Below, one piece after another: positions 11,747 through 19,662 of a DNA stretch of 64,000 bases. Both the position numbers and the translations under genes were made by a program. Location of the stretch: positions 1 to 64,000 of the forward strand of contig WGMZ01000033.1 in the NCBI GenBank assembly GCA_016124735.1, in the 5' to 3' direction. Every line of letters begins with the position of its first letter. Position 1 is the stretch's first letter. A model generated the notes under the pieces. It did not search any database. It was not told the origin of the DNA and saw only the letters and a list, made by a program, of their open reading frames with translations. The stretch comes from Bacteroidota bacterium. GTDB lineage: Bacteria; Bacteroidota; Bacteroidia; UBA8524.

Positions 11747-13401
11747 TAAGATGCCATCAATTCGCGTGCATTCGCAAGTGCAGATTCCGACATCCTGTCC
11801 CCACTCAACATCCGGGCTACCTCTCTCACCCTTTCTTCTTCATTCAGTTCTTTCATATAGGTTTGACTCGTGCCATCCTGAATTTCTTTATACACTTGAA
11901 AATGTACATCTCCCAGTGCGGCTATTTGCGGCAAATGCGTGATGCTTATAACCTGGAGTCCCTTGGCCATTTCTTTCATTCTCTTGCCCACCTTTGCAGC
12001 TACCTCTCCGGATATTCCGGTATCAATCTCATCAAAAATTAAGGTAGGCAAAGACTTCGACACGGCCAGTATAGATTTAAAACAAAGCATGAGCCGGGAA
12101 AGTTCACCACCGGAAGCCACTTTATTTACCGCCTGCATAGGCATGCCGGGATTGGATGAGAAATAAATTCGTATTTCATCGGGTCCTTCCTCTCCGGGAT
12201 GTTCAAGTGCTTCCATCTGAATGTCTATCTGGGCATGAGGCATTCCAACTTCGGCCAGTAGCTCCTCCAATTTACCCTGAAGAACAGGAATGGCTTGCTC
12301 GCGGGTATTCCTTAATTCCTTCGAGGCAACCTCCAAAGCATTCCGCGCCAAACTAACACTGGCCATCAGTTTTTCCTTTTCCTCTTCTAAATTTTCAACC
12401 CGGGCAATTTTATCTTCCAGCTCAAACTGCTTCTGCAACAAGCCTTCAGAGCCAGAACAGCCATGCTTCTTTTGAAGGGAATACACCATGCTAATGCGTT
12501 GTTCTACCTGTTCCAACCTCGCATCATCCGCCTGGGTATTGTCTGCTATTTTTTCAAGTTCAGCCGCAATATCATCCAATTCAATCTGCAATGAATTCAA
12601 TCGCGAGGCAAGAGATGAGAACCGGTCTTCATGTGCCGCCTGTTGCTTTAGCAAATGCGAGACCGCTACAAGTATAGAATGCGCAGAACCTTCCTGATTG
12701 CGTATGCCTTCGGCCCCCTCAAAAGCAGCTTTTGCAATTTCAGCCGCATAGGCCAGGCGTCGCTGTTCCGCTTCCAGTTCCACTTCCTCTCCAGCTTTTA
12801 AATTAGCCTCTTGCAATTCTTTAAGTTGAAAAGAATGAAAATCATATTCTGCCTTCCAGCTTGCCTCCTGTTCCGTTAGCTGTATTAACTCTTTTTGAAG
12901 TCGTCGGTTCTCAGAAAGTGCCGTTCGGTACGCATGCAGGCTGACCTGGTTCCCGGCAAAGCTGTCCAGCAACTGAACTTGATAATGTTTGTCTTTGAGC
13001 GACAGGGTTTCATGCTGGGTATGAATATCAATTAGCGACTCACCAAGCTCGCGTAGCTGCTGTAATGTAACCGGTGTATCGTTGATAAATGCACGGGATT
13101 TTCCCTGAACGGATATTTCCCGGCGGATGACGCAGACTGGCTCATAATCCAATTCATTATTCTCGAAAAAGCTTTCCAGATGATATTCGGAAACGAGAAA
13201 CTCCGCTTCAACCACACACTTGCTCTCGTGCCCTTCTACCACATTACTTTCCGCACGCTCTCCAAGTACGAGTCCAAGTGCACCAAGCAAAATAGACTTC
13301 CCCGCTCCGGTTTCTCCGGTAATGATAAGAAGTCCCTTATCCATTTCCAGATTGAGGTCACGGATTAAGGCATAGTTTTTTACTCGGAGTGATTGCAGCA
13401 C
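11746..13401 (-). CDS. recN: DNA repair protein RecN
   Basis: A 551-residue SMC-like ATPase for double-strand break repair. Walker A is GETGAGKS at 29-36. A long coiled coil occupies the middle. The ABC signature lies in SGGELSRLMLCFKSIL and Walker B in PTLIFDEIDTGISGEVA, followed by a conserved ITHLPQIAALGD. Length is normal. The start is GTG at 13401, giving MLQSLRVKNYALI, which fits the family. It is followed without a gap by the rhomboid gene. Confidence 0.97.
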   Translation of the reverse strand: MLQSLRVKNYALIRDLNLEMDKGLLIITGETGAGKSILLGALGLVLGERAESNVVEGHESKCVVEAEFLVSEYHLESFFENNELDYEPVCVIRREISVQGKSRAFINDTPVTLQQLRELGESLIDIHTQHETLSLKDKHYQVQLLDSFAGNQVSLHAYRTALSENRRLQKELIQLTEQEASWKAEYDFHSFQLKELQEANLKAGEEVELEAEQRRLAYAAEIAKAAFEGAEGIRNQEGSAHSILVAVSHLLKQQAAHEDRFSSLASRLNSLQIELDDIAAELEKIADNTQADDARLEQVEQRISMVYSLQKKHGCSGSEGLLQKQFELEDKIARVENLEEEKEKLMASVSLARNALEVASKELRNTREQAIPVLQGKLEELLAEVGMPHAQIDIQMEALEHPGEEGPDEIRIYFSSNPGMPMQAVNKVASGGELSRLMLCFKSILAVSKSLPTLIFDEIDTGISGEVAAKVGKRMKEMAKGLQVISITHLPQIAALGDVHFQVYKEIQDGTSQTYMKELNEEERVREVARMLSGDRMSESALANARELMAS

Positions 13402-13440
13402 AGTCCAAAAATAACGGATGAGAAGGAAAGGAAATACAGT

Positions 13441-14340
13441 TTACCGGCTTTTTATTTGAAGCCACTTGGTGGCGTTGGCCGGATCAATCTGCGTGAGCAT
13501 CTCAACGATTTTATTCTTATCAGTGGCCAGTGCGGTAGAATAGATGGACACAATCTCATTCACTTTGGAATTGAAGAAAACACGCATCCACATGGAGTTG
13601 GTTTGCACCTTGGCTACTTTCTGAATATCCTTCAGCGCCACAGTTATTTCATTCCGACCGGTTTCCAAATTTTTTGACATGACATCCAAACCTTTGTGGT
13701 GGTATATGTACATGGCTTTTCGCATGTCTTTAAAACGGTCGCTTGTCAAGTCGTCAATTAAGAAGTAACGGTTCTTATTGCTCGATCCGTCCTGAGAACT
13801 CCAACCAGGCTGTCCCGCACTCTGCGCAGCAATCAACACATTGTTGGCCCGACTGAAATAAGGGTCTCCACCCATAGGTGAATAGGTATCCATGCACATG
13901 CCCATCACAATTTCCAGATAGAAACCCAAGATTGAAGTCAGGTTATCATTAAACGTTTGGTCATTGAAATTCATCAACTGGAAATTCTGGTAGGTAAACT
14001 TCACGTCGTTGTCTTCATGATTTAGCAATACTGTACTGTAGGTACTTCCATAAACCGGTCTGGAGGCATTGATAATGAGCGAAGCTCCGAAAGAATTGAC
14101 ATTATCATAGCTGGTAATATTCATTACCATATTAAGATTGATTCGCTCATTGGCGTTGATCTTGAAATCCGCCCACTTTTTGTTATTGATGAACTCGTTC
14201 AGCGACTGCTCCAGGTTGGAAAATATCTGAAGGTTTCTGGCATTCACCTGCGTATGGTTAACCGAAATCTTGGCATTAAAATCCTGTGCCCCGGCAGCTA
14301 TGGTTAAGAAAACGAGTATCAGGAGTATCGCGTTACGCAT
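13441..14340 (-). CDS. porD: DUF4835 family protein, PorD-type (type IX secretion associated)
   Basis: A 299-residue secreted protein. The signal peptide ends near TIAAGAQD. The mature part matches DUF4835, a family confined to Bacteroidota and linked to type IX secretion as PorD. Landmarks are INASRPVYGSTY, MCMDTYSPMGGDPYF and GQPGWSSQDGSSNKNRYFLIDDLTSDRFKDMR (cited as a region, conserved in the family). Its start overlaps the coaBC stop by 8 bases. Placement between coaBC and recN is a common Bacteroidota gene order. Family membership is firm; the exact T9SS role is from the literature, not from this sequence. Confidence 0.8.
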   Translation of the reverse strand: MRNAILLILVFLTIAAGAQDFNAKISVNHTQVNARNLQIFSNLEQSLNEFINNKKWADFKINANERINLNMVMNITSYDNVNSFGASLIINASRPVYGSTYSTVLLNHEDNDVKFTYQNFQLMNFNDQTFNDNLTSILGFYLEIVMGMCMDTYSPMGGDPYFSRANNVLIAAQSAGQPGWSSQDGSSNKNRYFLIDDLTSDRFKDMRKAMYIYHHKGLDVMSKNLETGRNEITVALKDIQKVAKVQTNSMWMRVFFNSKVNEIVSIYSTALATDKNKIVEMLTQIDPANATKWLQIKSR

Positions 14341-15535
14341 GGGTCAATTCAATAATTTTTTCGACAATATCTTTGGCTACTTCCGCTTTGTCCTTTAACG
14401 GAAACGAGGTGGTTTTATTTTTCTTGTCGATGATCGTGATTTTATTCATATCACTGCTAAATCCAGCTCCCGGATCATTCATGCTATTCAGTACAATAAA
14501 ATCCAGATTTTTCGTCTTGAGTTTTTCTTTTGCATTCTTGAGCTCATTTTCAGTTTCCAGGGCAAATCCCACCAATACCTGATTTTTGGGTTTATCGGCT
14601 CCAAGAGTTTTTAGTACGTCCGTGGTTTTCGTCAGCTTTAAGAGAAAAAGCATGTCTTTCTTCTTAATTTTTTGCTGAGCAATATTCTCAGGACGGTAAT
14701 CTGCCACTGCTGCCGACATCACCACGATATCCTGATCTTTATGAACATCCAAACATGCATTGAGCATGTCTTCAGCTGATACAATATTGACCCGGGTTAT
14801 GCCTGCATTGTGTGTCTTCAAATGCGTCGGACCGGAAACCAGCGTTACTTCTGCCCCTTGTTCGGCAAGTGCCTCGGCAATGGAAAAGCCCATTTTGCCG
14901 CTGGAATAATTTCCGATAAAACGAACCGGGTCCAGATTTTCATACGTTGGACCGGCGGTTACCAATGCCTTTTTCCCATTCAGGCGCAAAGAATAGGCAA
15001 AATGTTCTCTTAGCTTCTCGAGTATTTCTTCCGGTTCAGCCAATCGGCCCTGGCCTTCCAGACCACTCGCCAATTCTCCGGTACCCGGATCAATAATATA
15101 ATTGCCGAAACTTTCAAGCCGACGAATATTCCTTTGTGTGGCATCGTGCTGCCACATATCCAGGTCCATCGCCGGGGCCAGCCAAACCGGACAACGGGCA
15201 GAGAGATAACATGCACTTAAAAGATTATCGCTTATTCCATTGGCGAGTTTACCAAGGGTATTTCCAGAAGCGGGAGCAATAAGAAAGAGATCGGCCCAAA
15301 GGCCTAATTCAACATGATTGTTCCAGGTGCTGTCGCTCGCGGTATAAAAATCGCTCAGCACTGGATTTTTGGAAAGAGTTGCCAGAGTAAGGGGGGTAAT
15401 AAAGTTTTTCGCCGCGGGGGTCATCACCACGCGTACTTCAGCCCCATCTTTTACCAGCAAACGAATAAGAAGAGCTGTTTTATAAGCAGCAATGCTACCG
15501 CTTACACCCAGCAATATCTTCTTATTTCTCAGCAT
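14333..15535 (-). CDS. coaBC: Bifunctional CoaBC (phosphopantothenoylcysteine synthetase/decarboxylase)
   Basis: A 400-residue fusion enzyme for two steps of coenzyme A synthesis. It couples phosphopantothenate to cysteine (CoaB) and then decarboxylates the product with FMN (CoaC). The N-terminal CoaC flavoprotein domain has GVSGSIAAYK, NHVELGLWADLFLIAPASGN and a PAMDLDMW stretch. The CoaB domain begins near GKKALVTAGPTYENLDPVRF and includes NYSSGKMG. It overlaps the omega gene by 14 bases and the PorD-type gene by 8, a compact, probably coupled arrangement. Confidence 0.96.
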   Translation of the reverse strand: MLRNKKILLGVSGSIAAYKTALLIRLLVKDGAEVRVVMTPAAKNFITPLTLATLSKNPVLSDFYTASDSTWNNHVELGLWADLFLIAPASGNTLGKLANGISDNLLSACYLSARCPVWLAPAMDLDMWQHDATQRNIRRLESFGNYIIDPGTGELASGLEGQGRLAEPEEILEKLREHFAYSLRLNGKKALVTAGPTYENLDPVRFIGNYSSGKMGFSIAEALAEQGAEVTLVSGPTHLKTHNAGITRVNIVSAEDMLNACLDVHKDQDIVVMSAAVADYRPENIAQQKIKKKDMLFLLKLTKTTDVLKTLGADKPKNQVLVGFALETENELKNAKEKLKTKNLDFIVLNSMNDPGAGFSSDMNKITIIDKKNKTTSFPLKDKAEVAKDIVEKIIELTHA

Positions 15536-15863
15536 CCTCTTTTGATGGATTTCTGAAATAAACCTTTCCTTCCAGGAATTCCTCTGTTGCGATCAACGTT
15601 GGTTTTGGGAGTCTTTCATAGTAAGAGGCAATCTCAATTTGCTCTCTGTTTTCGAACACTTCCTCAAGATTGTCTGTATCAGTCGCAAACTCAGCCAATT
15701 TCGCATGCAACTCTTCTTTCATTTGCACACTGATTTGATTTGCACGTTTGGCGATAATCGCGAGACTCTCGTATAGGTTATGCGTCCCATTTTCCAATTT
15801 TGGAAGATCTCTCGGAATGGTTGTATCCGGGATGTTCTGTGAGTTATTTATAATATTAGCCAT
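15522..15863 (-). CDS. rpoZ: RNA polymerase omega/Rpb6-like subunit
   Basis: A 113-residue protein matching the Bacteroidota form of the omega subunit. Omega helps fold and stabilise the beta' subunit. The core NLYESLAIIAKRANQISVQMKEEL corresponds to the conserved omega helices. A C-terminal extension contains the YYERLPKPTLIATEEFLEGK region seen in this phylum's homologues. It sits 13 bases after bamD and overlaps coaBC by 14 bases. Divergence from proteobacterial omega keeps confidence below certainty. Confidence 0.82.
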   Translation of the reverse strand: MANIINNSQNIPDTTIPRDLPKLENGTHNLYESLAIIAKRANQISVQMKEELHAKLAEFATDTDNLEEVFENREQIEIASYYERLPKPTLIATEEFLEGKVYFRNPSKEDAEK

Positions 15864-15876
15864 GGTGTATTTCTTC

Positions 15877-16959
15877 TTATTTTAATGCTTTTTCTGCTTT
15901 GGTTTTGTACTTCACCACTTTCTTGGTGTAGCTATGTTTATTTCCGTATTGTTCAAGGAATAAGTTCGCTTCGTCAATTGCCTGGCGGTAATAATCAGGA
16001 TTCTCATTTTTCCGGCCTGCCTTATACCAGGCCTTCACCACCAAATATTGCAACTGGTCCTGGTTTTCTACTCCGTTGCCCGTTTGTTGTTTCTTGAATA
16101 CATTGGCCGCCTCCACATACTTTTCATTGAACATTTTGGTGTATCCAGCCTGCAGCGCCATATTATTCAGAGCACTCACCGAACGGCTGTAATAGTAAAG
16201 TGCCTGCTTATGGTATTCATTGCTCTGACCAAAAGTTCTAACAAACTCCTGGTAGCGGGTTTTTACCTCATACATACGTGCCGCCTTTTTGGAATCCACG
16301 CTGTTTAACGCCATCATATACTGGCATTTGATAAGGGTCATCTCAATTTCATCCTTATTTTCCAGTTCAGGATAATCTTTGATGGTATTGGAAAATGCCA
16401 GGATAGCCGCCTGGTAGTCTTCCATCTTCATGTAAAGCCGACCCGACTCCAAAGATTTTTTTCTCAATCTACTCCGTAGCTCATCCATGTATTTATTGCA
16501 TTCCGGAATATGCTCCGACATGGGATAAACATTGATGAACAACTGGAGATTATCCATGGCCAAACGGGTTACGGATGGATCCAGGTAATAAGGATACGTA
16601 TCCAAATAATCGCAGTAAACATGCATGAAAAGGGCTTCTTCAGAGTTTTTGCTGTTCGGAAACGACTCGTAAAAATTTTTAAAATGGTAGCTTGCCATAA
16701 TGAGCTCGTTATTTCCATACTTGCAATAAGCATAGCGAAAATAAACGTCCTCAAAACGGGGATCCCCTTTAAATGACACCAGCAATTCGTCCAGAAGCAT
16801 GCCGGCTTTGTAGTAATCTTTCTTCTTGTAGTAGTCGATTGCAGCCGTGTACTTCTTCTCCATATCATTGCTTTTCAACAATTTGCTATAAGAGTCGCAA
16901 GCGCTGAAACCCAACGTTATAAGAAGCAGAAACGAAAAGAAGGCAATTCTACTGCGCAT
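15877..16959 (-). CDS. bamD: Outer membrane assembly lipoprotein BamD
   Basis: A 360-residue lipoprotein of the outer-membrane beta-barrel assembly machine. The chosen ATG (16959) gives MRSRIAFFSFLLL followed by lipobox GFSAC; an earlier in-frame start at 17013 would put 18 odd residues before the signal. TPR-like helical repeats follow (AAIDYYKKKDYYKAG, ASYHFKNFYESFPNSKNSEEA, AILAFSNTIKDYPELENKDE). TATTTTTG, a -7-like box, lies about 10 bases before the start, but no proper -33 element was found. First gene of the run that ends with the rhomboid. Confidence 0.93.
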   Translation of the reverse strand: MRSRIAFFSFLLLITLGFSACDSYSKLLKSNDMEKKYTAAIDYYKKKDYYKAGMLLDELLVSFKGDPRFEDVYFRYAYCKYGNNELIMASYHFKNFYESFPNSKNSEEALFMHVYCDYLDTYPYYLDPSVTRLAMDNLQLFINVYPMSEHIPECNKYMDELRSRLRKKSLESGRLYMKMEDYQAAILAFSNTIKDYPELENKDEIEMTLIKCQYMMALNSVDSKKAARMYEVKTRYQEFVRTFGQSNEYHKQALYYYSRSVSALNNMALQAGYTKMFNEKYVEAANVFKKQQTGNGVENQDQLQYLVVKAWYKAGRKNENPDYYRQAIDEANLFLEQYGNKHSYTKKVVKYKTKAEKALK

Positions 16960-17196
16960 TAGCCCGCAAAAATACATTTTAATTTCCTGAAATACATGAA
17001 TAATCAAGGGCAATCACAGCCCTTTAAGGTGTAACGAAAAAATGCCTTCCAGTGTTACATTATCGAATGAGGGTCATAATCTGGTTTAATTTCTGTCAAA
17101 GCCCTATTCAATCTACATTGTTTATAATTAAACATGATACATATTAGCTAATTTGTCTCCATAGTATGTTTACTTTGCGGCAAAGATTAAATAAAT

Positions 17197-18441
17197 ATGG
17201 ATCTTTTCGATAAACTACCAACCCGTCCGGGTCCGTTAGGCATGCATGCCGACGATGCACACGGATATTACATGTTTCCGAAATTAGAAGGAGAAATTTC
17301 TAATCGGATGAATTTCCGTGGCAAAAAGAAACTCATTTGGAGTTTGAACAATTACCTCGGTTTGGCTAATCACCCCGAAGTACGCAAAGCAGATGCAGAA
17401 GGTGCCAGAGAATATGGTCTTGCCCTTCCAATGGGAGCACGCATGATGTCTGGCAACAGCGACCTGCATGAGAAACTCGAAGCTCAGCTGGCTGAATTCG
17501 TAGGTAAAGAGGATGCCGTGCTGGTGAACTATGGTTACCAGGGAATGCTATCTGCAATCGACTGCCTGGTGGATCGCCACGATGTGATTGTATACGACGC
17601 CGAGTCGCATGCGTGCATTGTCGACGGAGTTCGGCTGCATATGGGCAAACGTTTTGTGTATGCCCACAACGACATCAATAACCTGGAAACCCAGTTGAAA
17701 CGTGCCACTAAAATGGCCGAAGAAACTGGAGGTGCAATCCTTGTCATTACCGAAGGAGTATTTGGAATGTCCGGTGCTGAAGGAAACCTGAAGGACATAG
17801 TATCACTTAAAAAGAAATACAATTTCCGCCTCTTTGTGGATGATGCACATGGTTTTGGAACCATGGGTGCCACCGGAGCCGGAACCCACGAGCAACAAGG
17901 TGTAATGGATGAGGTAGATATCTACTTCGGCACATTCGCAAAATCCATGGCCATGATTGGAGGTTTTATCGCTTCCAACAAAATGGTTACCAAGCACCTT
18001 CGTTACAATATGCGTTCTCAAATTTTTGCTAAATCCCTGCCTATGCCTTTGGTAGTAGGTGCATTGAAGCGATTGGAATTACTGAAAACGCAACCTCAAC
18101 TAAAAGAAAATCTCTGGAAGATTGTGAAAGGACTGCAGAACGGTTTGCGGAATGCCGGATTTAATATCGGCGTGACCACAACTCCCGTTACTCCGGTTAT
18201 CTTGAATGGGACCATTCCGGAAGCCACAGCCCTCACTCAGGATCTTCGGGAGAACTACGATATATTCTGTTCTATTGTTGTTTACCCGGTGGTGCCAAAA
18301 GGCATTATCCTTTTGCGTCTGATTCCAACTGCGGTTCATACCATGGAAGATGTGGAAGAAACGATTCACGCCTTCACAACCGTCAAGTCGAAACTCGATA
18401 ATGGTGAATACAAAGTAGAAAGTATCGTAGCCATGCATTAA
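17197..18441 (+). CDS. PLP-dependent alpha-oxoamine synthase, serine palmitoyltransferase-like
   Basis: A 414-residue fold-type I PLP enzyme of the alpha-oxoamine synthase family. Members condense an amino acid with an acyl thioester. Landmarks are NNYLGLANHPEV, MMSGNSDLHEKLE, VDDAHGFGTMG and the Schiff-base lysine K249 in GTFAKSMAMIGG. Close relatives in Flavobacteriia and Sphingobacteriia are candidates for making sphingoid bases (serine) or capnine/sulfonolipid bases (cysteate). KBL or BioF activity is less likely, because there is no threonine dehydrogenase or biotin gene nearby. It is divergent from bamD across a 237-base spacer. Confidence 0.82.
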   Translation: MDLFDKLPTRPGPLGMHADDAHGYYMFPKLEGEISNRMNFRGKKKLIWSLNNYLGLANHPEVRKADAEGAREYGLALPMGARMMSGNSDLHEKLEAQLAEFVGKEDAVLVNYGYQGMLSAIDCLVDRHDVIVYDAESHACIVDGVRLHMGKRFVYAHNDINNLETQLKRATKMAEETGGAILVITEGVFGMSGAEGNLKDIVSLKKKYNFRLFVDDAHGFGTMGATGAGTHEQQGVMDEVDIYFGTFAKSMAMIGGFIASNKMVTKHLRYNMRSQIFAKSLPMPLVVGALKRLELLKTQPQLKENLWKIVKGLQNGLRNAGFNIGVTTTPVTPVILNGTIPEATALTQDLRENYDIFCSIVVYPVVPKGIILLRLIPTAVHTMEDVEETIHAFTTVKSKLDNGEYKVESIVAMH

Positions 18442-18445
18442 GGCT

Positions 18446-19348
18446 ATGAAACATATCCTCCGACGTCTGTTTCGGGAGAATTTCTCCTACTCAGCGAAGG
18501 AAAGAAAAGGGATGCTGGTTCTGGCCGGCATCCTTTTTTGTTTACTGGGTGTTCGGATCAGCCTTCCTCTTCTCTTCCCTCCAGAACCCATCCATGTGGA
18601 ACAAAAGCAGTACGAGCAATTTGTCCAACGAATAGAGGAAAAAAAGCAAAGCCCCTCCCAAAAGAGCACAAAGGAGAAGCGCCACTATTTTCCTTTCGAT
18701 CCGAATGCAATTGATTCCATCTCCATTCTCGAATTGGGATTTAGTCCTAAACAAGCTTCTGCCTGGTTAAACTATCGCCAGGCCGGGGCTCATTTTCACC
18801 GTAAGGAGGATCTGAAAAAGCTATTCATTGTAGATGATACCAGATACCTGGATTTGGAACCCTGGATACGAATAAAGCATAGCTCCAGGAACGAATCATC
18901 TTCATACGATACCACGCAGAAGGCAGAATATAACCAGCCCATCAGCAAAATCTCCATCAACTCAGCCGATTCTTTGGCATTGGTGCATATTCGGGGTATC
19001 GGCCCATACACTGCACAGAAAGTATTGCGCTACCGCTCCTGGCTGGGAGGATATGTCGATACCTCCCAATTCCGGGAAATCAGAAATATTAGGGAAGCAC
19101 AAATTGCAGTGCTTAAACAGAGCACTTTCATTGATTCATCCTATTTAGAAAAGATCGAAATTAACAGCGCGGATGAGGCACGACTTCAGAGCCACCCCTA
19201 TATCCGTTTCAAAGCAGCAATATTGGTGGCATACCGCAAGCAACATGGTCCATATCAGTCCCCGGAAGATCTACTAAATAGCAGAGCCCTTCAACCTGAG
19301 ATAATCAGAAAGCTCCTGCCTTATCTTCTGTTTGAGGACAATAATTAA
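18446..19348 (+). CDS. Membrane-anchored helix-hairpin-helix (ComEA-like) protein
   Basis: A 300-residue protein starting 4 bases after the previous gene. One N-terminal membrane helix (about residues 23-45, GMLVLAGILFCLLG...) is followed by a charged linker. Repeated helix-hairpin-helix units then occur: PFDPNAIDSISILELGFSPKQA, ISINSADSLALVHIRGIGPYTAQKVLRYR and IEINSADEARLQSHPYIRFKAAILVAYR. These units usually bind DNA without sequence specificity, so a surface DNA-binding or competence role is possible. Typical ComEA is shorter, with a single HhH pair. The cellular role in Bacteroidota is unproven. Confidence 0.85.
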   Translation: MKHILRRLFRENFSYSAKERKGMLVLAGILFCLLGVRISLPLLFPPEPIHVEQKQYEQFVQRIEEKKQSPSQKSTKEKRHYFPFDPNAIDSISILELGFSPKQASAWLNYRQAGAHFHRKEDLKKLFIVDDTRYLDLEPWIRIKHSSRNESSSYDTTQKAEYNQPISKISINSADSLALVHIRGIGPYTAQKVLRYRSWLGGYVDTSQFREIRNIREAQIAVLKQSTFIDSSYLEKIEINSADEARLQSHPYIRFKAAILVAYRKQHGPYQSPEDLLNSRALQPEIIRKLLPYLLFEDNN

Positions 19349-19465
19349 TATTGCATGAGTATCCGGCCAATTGCCTTTTACCAACTACCAAGTAATGAAG
19401 CCTTTGGCTTCAGCCATCAAGCCATTTAGTGGTATATTATCGGAGACTCATGATAATTAATATTG
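19341..19465. repeat. Two copies of ATAATTAATATTG
   Basis: The 13-mer occurs at 19341-19353 (over the stop codon of the helix-hairpin-helix gene) and again at 19453-19465. The spacer before the next gene (19349-19662) is AT-rich and otherwise shows no gene or clear promoter. The repeat may be chance in AT-rich DNA. Confidence 0.3.
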
Positions 19466-19662
19466 TTTAAATAATTAATTAATTTAAATTCGAATAACAT
19501 CCTATTCTGATGACTCCCAATGCATTAGAGAAGTACTTTATGCGGATTTTTTAATAAAGTATTTCTTCATGTTCCCTAGGATTCGATGTATAAATATTGT
19601 TTCATTTCATCGGAGCGAAAAGCTAAAGCGAACTCGTTTAGATGAGCTTTTTGTACATGCTT

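Noticed and set aside
17150-17178. Promoter for the oxoamine synthase (TTTG with TACTTTG)
   Set aside because: The spacing is about 15 bases and the -7 box is one base short of the consensus, so it was not listed as a feature.
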